The notes beneath the pieces are model-generated. The model saw only the letters and a program-made list of their open reading frames with translations, searched no databases and had not been told where the DNA came from. From assembly GCF_003075035.1 (NCBI RefSeq), contig NZ_QCZE01000001.1:248001-312000 (forward strand): DNA of 64,000 nucleotides. The letters run 5' to 3'. Origin of the DNA: Zobellella maritima (lineage in GTDB: Bacteria; Pseudomonadota; Gammaproteobacteria; Enterobacterales; Aeromonadaceae). This document shows, piece after piece, positions 49,356 to 57,801 of the stretch; the stretch's first letter is position 1, and the number at the start of each line of letters is the position of its first letter. A program made the position numbers and the translations under genes.

Positions 49356-50065
49356 ACAGTGCCATCTACACAGGCCAGGTCCGTCACCGGCGCTTCAGCC
49401 CCCGGCGGCACAGTTTCCTTTACCGGCTGTATATGCTGGCGCTGGATCTGGACGAACTGGGGCAACTGGATGCCCGGTACCGCTGGTTTGCCTGTGAACG
49501 TTTCGCCCCCTTGAGCTTTTGTCGTCGCGATTACCTGGGGGATCCGACCCGGCCGCTGAAGGCGGCGGTGCTGGACGAGGTGCAGCGACTGGGCGGTTAT
49601 CCCGGCGGGCTCGATCGGGTGGTGATGCTCGGTCAGGTGCGCTGCTTCGGGCTGTACTTTAGCCCGGTCAACTGTTTCTTCTGCTACCGGGACGGGCAGG
49701 CTCGTTACCTGCTGGCCGAGGTGCACAACACGCCCTGGAACGAACGGCACACCTACCTGGTGAATCTGGAGCGGCCGGCGGCCACGCCCAAGGCCTTCCA
49801 TGTCTCCCCCTTTATGGCGATGGACATGGCCTACCACTGGCGCATCCGGCCGCCCGGACGGCGGCTGCTGGTGCATATCGAAAGTCGGGCCGACATGCGG
49901 CTGTTTGATGCCACCCTGGCGCTGCAGCGCCGGCCGTTCGGTACAGGCACCCTGAAGGCAGCCCTGCTGCAATGGCCGATGATGACCCTGACCATAGTAC
50001 GCGGCATCTACTGGCAGGCAGTCCGGCTGTGGTTAAAACGCATGCCTTACTACTCACACCCTTAA
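49352..50065 (+). CDS. DUF1365 protein
   Basis: A 237-residue protein of unknown function with the family features MNSAIYTGQVRHRRFSPRRH, YLGDPTRPLKAAVLDEV, FSPVNCFFCYR and AEVHNTPWNERHTYL. It invariably accompanies the FAD protein and CFA synthase and may bind lipid. The start at 49352 has GGAGTGGG and overlaps the FAD gene. The longer frame upstream is a shadow of that gene. Confidence 0.9.
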   Translation: MNSAIYTGQVRHRRFSPRRHSFLYRLYMLALDLDELGQLDARYRWFACERFAPLSFCRRDYLGDPTRPLKAAVLDEVQRLGGYPGGLDRVVMLGQVRCFGLYFSPVNCFFCYRDGQARYLLAEVHNTPWNERHTYLVNLERPAATPKAFHVSPFMAMDMAYHWRIRPPGRRLLVHIESRADMRLFDATLALQRRPFGTGTLKAALLQWPMMTLTIVRGIYWQAVRLWLKRMPYYSHP

Positions 50066-50074
50066 GGAGCCAAG

Positions 50075-51328
50075 ATGGACACGACCCTGACTATCTCGCC
50101 ACCACGCCTCCTGGAGCGGTGGGCCCGGCAACTGGCCTTTTCCCTGCTCGGCGGACTGAAGGGGGCAGGATTGACCGTACTGGAGGGCAATGACCGCTTT
50201 GTGTTTGGTGACCCGGGGGCCGAATTGCAGGCCTGCGTGCGGGTGTTCGACCCCCGTAGCTATCGTCGCTTTCTGACCGGCGGTAGTATCGGGGCCGCCG
50301 AAGCCTGGGTTGACGGCGGTTGGCACAGTCCGGATCTGACCGCCCTGACTCGGCTGTTTGCCCGAAACATGGCGGTACTCGACCGGATTGAGCGTCGCCT
50401 CGGCTGGTTGACGGCGCCTTATCACCGCTTGCTGCACCGGGTGAACCACAACTCCAGGGCAGGAAGCCGAGCCAATATTGCGGCTCATTACGACCTGGGC
50501 AATGACATGTACCGGCTGTTCCTGGATCCCCATATGCAGTATTCCTCGGCGGTGTTTCCGGTGGCGGATGCCAGCCTGGAAACGGCCCAGGAACACAAGC
50601 TCAGGCTGATCTGCGAGCGACTGGCGTTACGGCCGGAACATCATCTGCTGGAAATCGGTACCGGCTGGGGCGGGCTGGCCTGTTACGCCGCCCGCCATTA
50701 TGGCTGTCGGGTGACCACCACCACCCTGTCACGGGCTCAGTATGACTATGCCAGGCAGCAGGTGGAACGGGGGGGCCTGACCGGAAAGGTAACCCTGCTG
50801 TTGCAGGATTACCGGGAACTGGACGGCCGTTATGACCGGCTGGTGTCGGTGGAGATGATCGAGGCGGTGGGCCATGAATACCTGCCGGTGTATTTCAAGG
50901 CGTTGAACCGTCTGCTCAAGCCTGATGGCCGGCTGTTGATCCAGGCGATAACCATTGACGATCAGCGCTACGACCAGTACCGAAAGGGGGTGGATTTTAT
51001 CCAGCGTTATATCTTCCCCGGTGGCTGTGTACCCTCGGTGAGCGAAATGTGCCGACAGCTGAGAGAGCAGACCGACATGACCCTGACCCGGCTGCATGAT
51101 TACGGCCTGCACTATGCCGAGACCCTGAAGATCTGGAGCGAGCGCTTCCGGCGGGCCGAGCCGGGGCTGATGGCACTGGGTTACGGTGAGGATTTTCAGC
51201 GGCTGTGGGCCTTCTATTTTGCCTATTGCGAAGGCGGTTTCCGTGAAGGCAGCCTGGGGCTGGTGCATTTCGAGGCGGCCAAGCCGGGGGCGAGGCGATG
51301 TCAAGGCGGCAATGGGCTTGGTGGCTAG
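50075..51328 (+). CDS. cfa: Cyclopropane-fatty-acid-synthase-family methyltransferase
   Basis: A 417-residue SAM-dependent enzyme that adds a methylene or methyl group to unsaturated phospholipid acyl chains. Seen: an N-terminal lipid-binding part (FRVFDPRSY-like RVFDPRSYRRFLTGG), AHYDLGNDMYRLFLDPHM, the SAM motif LLEIGTGWGGLACYAA, TTTLSRAQYDYAR and IFPGGCVPSVSEM. Members in this operon type may make methylated or furan precursors rather than true cyclopropanes. Start has AAGGAG. Confidence 0.9.
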   Translation: MDTTLTISPPRLLERWARQLAFSLLGGLKGAGLTVLEGNDRFVFGDPGAELQACVRVFDPRSYRRFLTGGSIGAAEAWVDGGWHSPDLTALTRLFARNMAVLDRIERRLGWLTAPYHRLLHRVNHNSRAGSRANIAAHYDLGNDMYRLFLDPHMQYSSAVFPVADASLETAQEHKLRLICERLALRPEHHLLEIGTGWGGLACYAARHYGCRVTTTTLSRAQYDYARQQVERGGLTGKVTLLLQDYRELDGRYDRLVSVEMIEAVGHEYLPVYFKALNRLLKPDGRLLIQAITIDDQRYDQYRKGVDFIQRYIFPGGCVPSVSEMCRQLREQTDMTLTRLHDYGLHYAETLKIWSERFRRAEPGLMALGYGEDFQRLWAFYFAYCEGGFREGSLGLVHFEAAKPGARRCQGGNGLGG

Positions 51329-51374
51329 CCTGTCGGGCTGACGGGGTAGCGGCGATGAAGGGAGGAACCGGAAA

Positions 51375-51860
51375 ATGTCGAAATGGCAATGGGGACAGCT
51401 GGTCGCCTTCCAGGCCTACTGGTTGCTGGCGGTAGTGGGCCAGAACAGTGGTATCGGGCTGACCCTGCTGTTGCTGATGATGCACTTCTACCTGACCCCC
51501 AGTCGGCGGGCCGATGGCCGGGTGATGGTGCTGGCGTTAATCGGCATGGTCAGCGACAGCCTGCTGACCTGGCTGGGGGTATTTCGCTTCGATGCCTTCC
51601 CGCTGTGGTTGGGTCTGTTGTGGTTTGGCTTTGTGCTGACCCTGGGGCACAGCATGCGCTGGCTGCGCCGCCTGCCCTGGTATGGACTGGTGCCGGTTGG
51701 TGCCGTGGCCGGGATGGCATCTTACATGGCCGGTTGGAAACTGGGGGCGGTGGCGCTGCCCCTGGGACCCGGCCCCAGCAGCCTTGTCCTGCTGGCGGTA
51801 TGGGGCGGCCTGTTGCCACTGCTGGTGGCACTGGATCAATCATTCAGGAGGTGGGTATGA
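51375..51860 (+). CDS. DUF2878 membrane protein
   Basis: A 161-residue inner-membrane protein with four or five hydrophobic segments (FQAYWLLAVVGQNSGIGLTL, VMVLALIGMVSDSLLTWLGV, LVPVGAVAGMASYMAGW, SLVLLAVWGGLLPLLVAL). Function unknown; a regular member of this operon type. The stop overlaps the next start in ATGA. Confidence 0.88.
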   Translation: MSKWQWGQLVAFQAYWLLAVVGQNSGIGLTLLLLMMHFYLTPSRRADGRVMVLALIGMVSDSLLTWLGVFRFDAFPLWLGLLWFGFVLTLGHSMRWLRRLPWYGLVPVGAVAGMASYMAGWKLGAVALPLGPGPSSLVLLAVWGGLLPLLVALDQSFRRWV

Positions 51861-52339
51861 AAACCCTGATATTACTTGGCTGGCTGCTGGTATTCCCGGT
51901 GCTGGCTACCCCTGTGTCCGATCTTACCCTGGTGGGAGAGGGCAAGATGCGCTGGCTGTTCTGGGAATTGTACCAGGCCCGGTTTTACAGCCAGGATGGT
52001 GAATATCGGCCGGGAGACTATCCGCAGGCACTGGAGCTGCGTTATGCGCGCAATATTGACCGTGACGATCTGCTCGAGGCGACCGTGGTCGAGTGGGAGC
52101 GGCTGGGCATCGACTGGAAGCCGGAGTGGCCCCGTCAGCTGGCCCGGATCTGGCCCTCGGTGAGCCGGCGTGACGAGCTGGTGCTGCGAGTCGACGACAA
52201 TGGCATCAGCCGTTTCTATTTCAACTGGCAGCTGCTGGGCGAAATGACCGACCCCGAGTTTGGTCCCGCCTTCCTTGAAATCTGGATGTCGTCCAACAGC
52301 CGGGATCCTGCCCTGACCCGCCAACTGAAAGGGAGCTGA
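51857..52339 (+). CDS. Chalcone-isomerase-like exported protein
   Basis: A 160-residue protein with a signal peptide (TLILLGWLLVFPVLA) and a chalcone-isomerase-like domain (LTLVGEGKMRWLFWELYQAR, ALELRYARNIDRDDLLEAT, ISRFYFNWQLLGEM). This fold is shared with fatty-acid-binding proteins, so lipid binding in the periplasm is plausible. Start at 51857 with AGGAGGTG inside the end of the DUF2878 gene. Confidence 0.85.
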   Translation: MKTLILLGWLLVFPVLATPVSDLTLVGEGKMRWLFWELYQARFYSQDGEYRPGDYPQALELRYARNIDRDDLLEATVVEWERLGIDWKPEWPRQLARIWPSVSRRDELVLRVDDNGISRFYFNWQLLGEMTDPEFGPAFLEIWMSSNSRDPALTRQLKGS

Positions 52340-52340
52340 T

Positions 52341-52859
52341 ATGCGTATCCTGATAGCCAGCCTGAGCCTGCTGCTGATGTCCTGCAGCAGCCAGATTGCC
52401 GAGTATGCCGGCACCACCCCGCGCTTTGAACTGGACCGCTTCTTCAACGGTGAGCTGGTGGCCCACGGCATGGTACAGGACAGATCCGGTCGGGTGTTGC
52501 GCCGCTTCAAGGTGGACATGGTGGGCCGCTGGAACGGTAACAAGGGGGTGCTGGAAGAGGACTTTGTCTACGATGACGGTGAACGGCAGCGGCGGGTATG
52601 GCGGCTGGAAAAATTGCCCGATGGCGGTTACCGGGGCAGCGCCGATGATGTGGTGACGACGGCACAGGGACAGACCCGGGGCTTTGCGCTGAACTGGCGC
52701 TATACCCTGGCGGTGCCGGTAGAGGGCAAGGTCTGGAATATCGACTTTGACGACTGGATGTACCTGCTCGACGAGCAGCGGCTGATCAACCGGGCCGAGA
52801 TGAGCAAATGGGGCTTTCGGGTCGGCGAAGTGACTTTGCTGATCGAGAAGCGGGGCTGA
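52341..52859 (+). CDS. DUF3833 lipoprotein
   Basis: A 172-residue lipoprotein with a short signal ending in LLMSC (Cys15) and a beta-rich body (LDRFFNGELVAHGMVQD, RRFKVDMVGRWNGNKGVLEE, YLLDEQRLINRAEMSKWGF). The pattern is lipocalin-like. Function unknown. Last gene of the operon, one base after the preceding stop; the REP cluster follows. Confidence 0.88.
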   Translation: MRILIASLSLLLMSCSSQIAEYAGTTPRFELDRFFNGELVAHGMVQDRSGRVLRRFKVDMVGRWNGNKGVLEEDFVYDDGERQRRVWRLEKLPDGGYRGSADDVVTTAQGQTRGFALNWRYTLAVPVEGKVWNIDFDDWMYLLDEQRLINRAEMSKWGFRVGEVTLLIEKRG

Positions 52860-52884
52860 CTGTCTTTGTGGGAGGCTGAGTGGC

Positions 52885-53130
52885 GAAATGTGGGAGGCCC
52901 GACCTCGGGGCGATATGGCCCAGGCCATCAAAAAATGAGAATCCAGCCCCTGGCCGATAACCGCCAACTATTATCGCGCCGAGGTCGACGCTCCCACAAT
53001 GGTCGCCCCTCCTACCGCACAATCAGCATTCGGCAAATGTCCCTGTGGGAGGCCCGACCTCGGGGCGATGGGAGCAGGCAGCGAACTCACACCTGCGGCT
53101 TTCATCGCGGCGAGCTTGCCGTTCTCACAG
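52885..53130. repeat. REP/BIME-like repeat cluster 2
   Basis: TGTGGGAGGCCCGACCTCGG occurs at 52889 and at 53044, with the inverted partner CGCGCCGAGGTCGACGCTCC at 52975. The segment 52889-53000 is closely similar to that at 19371-19485, including the spacer text CATCAAAAAATGAGAA and CCAACTATTATCG. No gene lies in 52860-53171. It may also act as the transcription end of the upstream operon. Confidence 0.75.
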
Positions 53131-53171
53131 GGGCCAGCGTTTCCAGAAACCGCCTCAATCCCTGAAGGAAC

Positions 53172-53765
53172 TCAGAACTCCGGGGTGGAAATCTCGTCCA
53201 GCGACAGCGAGAAGCTGGGCACGAATACCTCCAGAAAGTAGCGGGTTTCGTCGTTCATCCGCTGTTCCAGCATGGTAAACAGGCGCTGCTTGGCCTGGGC
53301 AAATTCCCGGTTGCCGGCGGTCAGCTCTTCTTCGCATTTCAGGTAGGCGCAGAGGATGTCGGCGGACTTGACCAACCGGCCGTACTCATCGTCGTGGGTG
53401 CCATTGAGCAGCGGGGCATAGGCGGCCTGCAGTTCGGCGGGCAGCATCCTGGTCAGGGTATCTTCGGCGGTTTTTTCAATGTCCTTGTAGGCGCGGGCGA
53501 TGTCTTCATTGAAATATTTGACCGGGGTCGGCAGATCGCCGGTCAGTACTTCGCTGGCGTCGTGAAACAGCGCCTGCACCGCCGCCTGGTTGGGATCCAG
53601 CCGACCGTTGAAAAAGGTGTTTTTGATAAGGGCCAGGGCATGGGCCACCATGGCCACCTGCAGGCTGTGCTCGGCGACGTTCTCGGGCTCTATGTTGCGC
53701 ATTAGCGGCCAGCGCTGGATCAGTTTCATTCTGGCCATATGGGCAAAAAAATGGCTGCGGTTCAT
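53172..53765 (-). CDS. yfbR: 5'-nucleotidase YfbR
   Basis: A 197-residue HD-domain dNMP phosphatase. Metal residues are visible as the His in [34 protein letters not shown] (HD) and the later Asp in [17 protein letters not shown]. Start [19 protein letters not shown] at 53765 with AGGAG. It is divergent from the DUF1244 gene 67 bases away. Confidence 0.93.
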   Translation of the reverse strand: MNRSHFFAHMARMKLIQRWPLMRNIEPENVAEHSLQVAMVAHALALIKNTFFNGRLDPNQAAVQALFHDASEVLTGDLPTPVKYFNEDIARAYKDIEKTAEDTLTRMLPAELQAAYAPLLNGTHDDEYGRLVKSADILCAYLKCEEELTAGNREFAQAKQRLFTMLEQRMNDETRYFLEVFVPSFSLSLDEISTPEF

Positions 53766-53832
53766 GGGCGCTCCTGTTGGTCCGGGCTGCGGTCTGGCTA
53801 TAATGGCACTCTTTAGTTCAATGGAGAAGATA

Positions 53833-54129
53833 ATGGACAAGCAAACCCAAACCGAGCTGGAAGCCGCCGCCTTTCGCGCCTTGGTCGCCCACCTGGACAA
53901 GCGCAAGGATGTGCAGAACATCGATTTGATGAATCTGGCCGGGTTCTGCCGCAATTGCTTGAGCAAATGGTATCTGGCCGCCGCCCAGGAGCAGGGCGTG
54001 GACATGAACTATGATCAGGCGCGGGAAGTTGTGTACGGCATGCCTTACGAACAGTGGAAGGCCCAGTATCAGGCCGAGGCGACCGCCGAGCAGAAGGCTG
54101 CCTTCGAGAACAACCACAAGCATGACTGA
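53833..54129 (+). CDS. DUF1244 protein
   Basis: A 98-residue alpha-helical protein of unknown function with the strongly conserved core [20 protein letters not shown] and [16 protein letters not shown]. Start ATG 53833 with GGAGAAG. The family is widespread in proteobacteria. A repeat array follows directly. Confidence 0.9.
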   Translation: MDKQTQTELEAAAFRALVAHLDKRKDVQNIDLMNLAGFCRNCLSKWYLAAAQEQGVDMNYDQAREVVYGMPYEQWKAQYQAEATAEQKAAFENNHKHD

Positions 54130-54134
54130 GCCCT

Positions 54135-54345
54135 GGTAGGTTAGAATTTATTCTGGCAGCAGGGAGTCAGGTTGAAACCTGACCTACAGGTGCATGCCGG
54201 ATCTCCGGTCTGTTGTAGGTCAGAATTTATTCTGACAGCGAGGTGTCAGGTGAAAACCTGACTTACTGGTGTATGCCGGCTCTCTGGATTGTTGTAGGTC
54301 AGAATTTATTCTGACAAGGGGCAGGTTAATACCTGCCCTATAGAC
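54135..54345. repeat. 79-bp tandem palindromic repeat
   Basis: Three units begin at 54136, 54215 and 54294, exactly 79 bases apart. Each starts with GTAGGT(C/T)AGAATTTATTCTG, whose arms GTCAGAAT/ATTCTGAC form a hairpin. A second palindrome GTCAGGT/ACCTGAC follows, then ATGCCGG-TCTC-GG. The third copy is truncated. It lies between two convergent genes. Confidence 0.85.
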
Positions 54346-54359
54346 AACCTATTCCCTAT

Positions 54360-55574
54360 TTACTGTTGATAGTGCTTGAGGAAACGGGCGATACGGCCGA
54401 TGGCGTCTTCGATGTCTTCCACCCGCGGCAGGGTGACCAGGCGGAAGTGATCCGGCTTGGGCCAGTTGAAGCCGGTGCCCTGTACTACCAGCATCTTTTC
54501 CTGCAGCAGTAGATCCAGCACCATCTTCTGGTCATCCTTGATCTTGTATACCTTGGGATCCAGCTTGGGGAACATGTAGATGGCGCCCTTGGGCTTGACG
54601 CAGGACACTCCGGGAATGGCGTTTAGCAGTTCCCAGGCCTTGTCCCGTTGTTGGCGAAGACGGCCGCCGGGCAGTATCAGTTCGTTGATGCTCTGATAAC
54701 CTCCGAGCGCGGTCTGGATAGCATGCTGCATCGGAACATTGGCGCACAATCGCATGGACGCCAGCATTTCCAGCCCCTCTATATAATCCCGGGCCAGGTG
54801 CTTGGGACCACTCAGCATCATCCAGCCCTGGCGGAAGCCGGCGGCGCGATAGCTTTTCGACAGGCCGTTGAAGGTGGCGACCAGCACGTCGTCGCACAGG
54901 GTACAGACCGACTGATGGGCGACATCGTCGTACAAAATCTTGTCGTAGATTTCATCGGCGAAGATGATCAGCTTGTTCTGGCGGGCGATTTCAATCACTT
55001 CCAGCAGAAACTCGGTGCCGTACACGGCGCCGGTGGGGTTGTTGGGGTTGATCAGCACTATGCCCTTGGTGCGCGGGCTGATCTTGGCCTTGATATCGTC
55101 CAGATCCGGGTACCAGTCGGCCTCTTCATCGCACATGTAGTGCACGGCCTTGCCCCCGGACAGGGTGACGGCGGCGGTCCATAGCGGATAATCGGGCGAA
55201 GGCACCAGGATTTCGTCGCCGTTGTTGAGCAGCGCCTGCATCGCCATCACGATCAGTTCGGAGACGCCGTTGCCAATATAGATATCGTCCAGATCGGTGG
55301 TGCGCAGCCCTTTCTGCTGGTAGTACTGCATGACCGCCTTGCGTGCCGAAAACAGGCCCTTGGATTCACAATAGCCCTGGCTGGTGGGCAGGTTGGAAAT
55401 CACGTCCTTGAGGATTTCTTCCGGCGCCTCGAAGCCGAAGGGGGCCGGATTGCCGATATTGAGCTTGAGGATGCGATGGCCTTCTTCTTCCAGGCGGCGG
55501 GCTTCCTTGTGCACCTGTCCGCGAATGTCATAGCAGACGTTATCCAGTTTGTGTGATTTTTCTATGGAATACAT
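54360..55574 (-). CDS. alaA: Alanine-synthesising aminotransferase
   Basis: A 404-residue PLP aminotransferase (glutamate-pyruvate). Start MYSIEKSHKLDNVCYDIRG at 55574 matches E. coli AlaA. Seen: LNIGNPAPFGFEAPEE, INPNNPTGAVY, FADEIYDKILYDD, and the PLP Lys in FNGLSKSYRAAGFRQGW. It makes alanine in the cytoplasm. Confidence 0.95.
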   Translation of the reverse strand: MYSIEKSHKLDNVCYDIRGQVHKEARRLEEEGHRILKLNIGNPAPFGFEAPEEILKDVISNLPTSQGYCESKGLFSARKAVMQYYQQKGLRTTDLDDIYIGNGVSELIVMAMQALLNNGDEILVPSPDYPLWTAAVTLSGGKAVHYMCDEEADWYPDLDDIKAKISPRTKGIVLINPNNPTGAVYGTEFLLEVIEIARQNKLIIFADEIYDKILYDDVAHQSVCTLCDDVLVATFNGLSKSYRAAGFRQGWMMLSGPKHLARDYIEGLEMLASMRLCANVPMQHAIQTALGGYQSINELILPGGRLRQQRDKAWELLNAIPGVSCVKPKGAIYMFPKLDPKVYKIKDDQKMVLDLLLQEKMLVVQGTGFNWPKPDHFRLVTLPRVEDIEDAIGRIARFLKHYQQ

Positions 55575-55842
55575 GGGTGTTAACGGCCTCGTGTTCAATA
55601 ACTGGCAATGATCGCTGCTGACTAACAACTTGACGCCGAGCCAAGTTCATCTCGTTTGGATGACACCGGGACGGGAATATATCCGGGAGCAGGCAAGCCA
55701 GGGGAATCGTGTATTGGCCCCATAATGGGCTTTTGGTTCACGGAATAAAAGGGGCAAATAGGAGGTTTTGGCTAAAATTTGCTGTCAAAGGGGATTTTTA
55801 ACCAAAAAGCGGCCCGCAGGCCGCCTTTGCTGAAATATACGA
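55575..55842. other. alaA-grxA intergenic region
   Basis: It holds the alaA promoter region (not resolved) and the grxA terminator at 55804-55828. No gene was seen. Confidence 0.4.
55804..55828 (-). terminator. Terminator after grxA
   Basis: On the minus strand GCGGCC/GGCCGC with a 4-base loop and a T5 run. Confidence 0.7.
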
Positions 55843-56106
55843 TTACTGGAACAAGCCCAGGTGCTCCTTGGCGTAGGCTTCGAACTCGGTGCAGCCGCCG
55901 ATGTGTTTCTGGTCGAGGAAAATCTGCGGCACGGTTTCCACCGGCTTGCCGACGGTTTTTTCCAGATCTTCCTTGCTGATACCCTCGGCGTGGATATCCA
56001 CATAACGGTATTTGAAATCTTCGCGGCTTTCGGTCAGTTTTTCCGCCAGTTCTTTGGCGCGCACACAGAAAGCGCAACCGGGACGACCAAAAATGACTGC
56101 AAACAT
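55843..56106 (-). CDS. grxA: Glutaredoxin 1
   Basis: An 87-residue thioredoxin-fold protein with the active site CAFC (Cys11, Cys14), TVPQIF and GGCTEFEAY (glutathione contacts). It reduces ribonucleotide reductase and mixed disulfides with glutathione. Start has CAGGAG. E. coli GrxA is 85 residues. Confidence 0.93.
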   Translation of the reverse strand: MFAVIFGRPGCAFCVRAKELAEKLTESREDFKYRYVDIHAEGISKEDLEKTVGKPVETVPQIFLDQKHIGGCTEFEAYAKEHLGLFQ

Positions 56107-56185
56107 CTGCCTTCTCCTGTTTCGTTAGATTGCCGCCAGTATAAGGGCCGGCAATCGGGAATGAAAATCGTTAGTGCATTAGCCA

Positions 56186-57658
56186 TCAATCGGCTTTGAC
56201 TATTGCCTGTCCGTTGACCACGGCTTCCAGCAATTGGCGCTCGAAACGACGGGCCGGCCATTCGCCCTGGCCCCGGGCGATTTGTTGCTCCTGTTCGGGG
56301 CTTATCGACAGGTTGTTTTGCAGTAATACGAAGGCCTTGCGCCGGCCGTCTTTGGTATCGATAAAGCCGGCCAGGTTCTGCACATGGGCGATGGTGCCGC
56401 TCTTGGCCTGCACCTTGCCCCTGAGCGGGGGATTGAGCAGACTGCGGCGATAGAGCAGGGTGCCACTTTCACCGGCGATCGGCAGCTTGTCCATCAGCCA
56501 GTTTGCCCGTTCGTCCCTGGCCATAAACAGCAATACCGCCAGTAGATCCCGGGCGCGCAGCAGGTTATGGGCCGACAGCCCGGAGCCGTCGGCCAACCAG
56601 CTCGGCCCCAGGTCGATATCGGCCTGCTGTTGCAGTATTTCCCGTACCGCCTGGGTGCCGTTGCGGAAGCTGCCTGGCTGGTCGAAATATACCCGACCCA
56701 GGGTACGCAGCAGGCTGTCAGTATAGAGGTTGTCGGAATGCAACAGGATCCGCCCGGTCAGCTCACGCAAGGGGGGAGAGTCGTGGTGAGCCAGGGAGCG
56801 CCAGCCGGTGGTATCCTGCCGGCTGGCGGTGATCTTGCCGCCGATGACGATACCGGCCTGGGTCAGGGCCCAGCGGGTCAGCTGCCGGCCCCAGTCGTCC
56901 ACATCCTGAATGGCGAAGCGCAGCGGCCAGGGGTCTTTGCGCGGCCCTGTACAACCGGTCAGCCGATACTGGTTGGGTGGACTCATCTCCACTTCCAGCG
57001 CGCAGAAGGTGCGCTTTCGTTCCGCGGTGTCGAGCACTTGCACCTGGGCGCTGACCTCGACCGGCTGGTGGGCCGGCACCGTGGCCCGGGCCGGCTGGCC
57101 CGCCTGGGCATAGAGGGCGCCCTGTACGCAGTTGCGATCCAGGATCAGTGCCGCCACCGGCGCGCTGTAGCACACGCTGAGATCATTCCAGGACCAGCCG
57201 TTGCCCAGGTCATAGCCGCTGAATTGCTGCTGGTTGAGCAGCACATCACCTTCAATGCGGCGGACCCCCTGGCGGGACAGCTGGGCCAGCAGGGCCCCGA
57301 GCTGTTCCCGGGTCAGGCTGGGATCGCCGACAAAGTCGATCAGCAGGTCGCCCTTGAGGGTGCCGTCTTGTATCTGGCCCCGGGTCTTGAGGTGGGTCCG
57401 GTAGCGCCAGTCCGGGCCCAGCTGCAGGGCGGCGGCCAGGGTGGTGATCAGTTTCTGGGTGGAGGCGGGCTTGAGCAGCAGATCTTCGCCCCGGGCCGCT
57501 TCTATATGGCCGCTGTCGGCATCGGCCAGCATCCAGCCGAGCTGGCTGTTGGCGGGCGGGGTGACGGCATTGGCCAGCCCGCTCAGGCCCAGCATCAGCA
57601 TGGCCAGCACCGAAGAGGTTGTGCGGGCATGGCGGGGGAAGGCACAGCACGCCGACAC
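56186..57658 (-). CDS. dacB: D-alanyl-D-alanine carboxypeptidase/endopeptidase PBP4
   Basis: A periplasmic penicillin-binding protein of about 490 residues. The signal peptide is RTTSSVLAMLMLGLSGLANA. The serine motif is PASTQKLITT, then SDN in LLHSDNLYTD and KSG in VQAKSGTIAH (KTG in E. coli). The frame is open to an ATG at 57793, but that extra stretch is largely a 78-bp dispersed repeat. I therefore prefer the GTG at 57658, which has AGGGAAG 10 bases upstream, although this start also lies inside the repeat. The repeat may have changed the gene's native start. Confidence 0.85.
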   Translation of the reverse strand: MSACCAFPRHARTTSSVLAMLMLGLSGLANAVTPPANSQLGWMLADADSGHIEAARGEDLLLKPASTQKLITTLAAALQLGPDWRYRTHLKTRGQIQDGTLKGDLLIDFVGDPSLTREQLGALLAQLSRQGVRRIEGDVLLNQQQFSGYDLGNGWSWNDLSVCYSAPVAALILDRNCVQGALYAQAGQPARATVPAHQPVEVSAQVQVLDTAERKRTFCALEVEMSPPNQYRLTGCTGPRKDPWPLRFAIQDVDDWGRQLTRWALTQAGIVIGGKITASRQDTTGWRSLAHHDSPPLRELTGRILLHSDNLYTDSLLRTLGRVYFDQPGSFRNGTQAVREILQQQADIDLGPSWLADGSGLSAHNLLRARDLLAVLLFMARDERANWLMDKLPIAGESGTLLYRRSLLNPPLRGKVQAKSGTIAHVQNLAGFIDTKDGRRKAFVLLQNNLSISPEQEQQIARGQGEWPARRFERQLLEAVVNGQAIVKAD

Positions 57659-57718
57659 GCCGTCAATACTTCCCTGTAGGCTCGGCGGCGCCATCCCTGG
57701 CGCCAACGGTCGGCTTAG
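57641..57718 (+). repeat. 78-bp dispersed repeat, copy A
   Basis: It shares an ordered set of words with copies B (59571) and C (59822): GGCACA-CACGCCGAC, then TAC-T--TGTA-GCTCG-CG-CG-CATCC-TG-CG and GGTCGGCTT. This copy overlaps the 5' end of dacB. CGGCGCCATCCCTGGCGCC forms a small hairpin. Confidence 0.75.
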
Positions 57719-57801
57719 CTGACGCTTTTCCTCGCCTTGGGGAATAAGGGCTATGGTCAGCGACTTTAATAAAGCAAACAGGCGTGGTCTCATGGTCTCA
57801 C

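Noticed and set aside
54135-54345. CRISPR array
   Set aside because: Only three units with a 79-base period whose inter-palindrome sequence is itself repeated, so there are no unique spacers.
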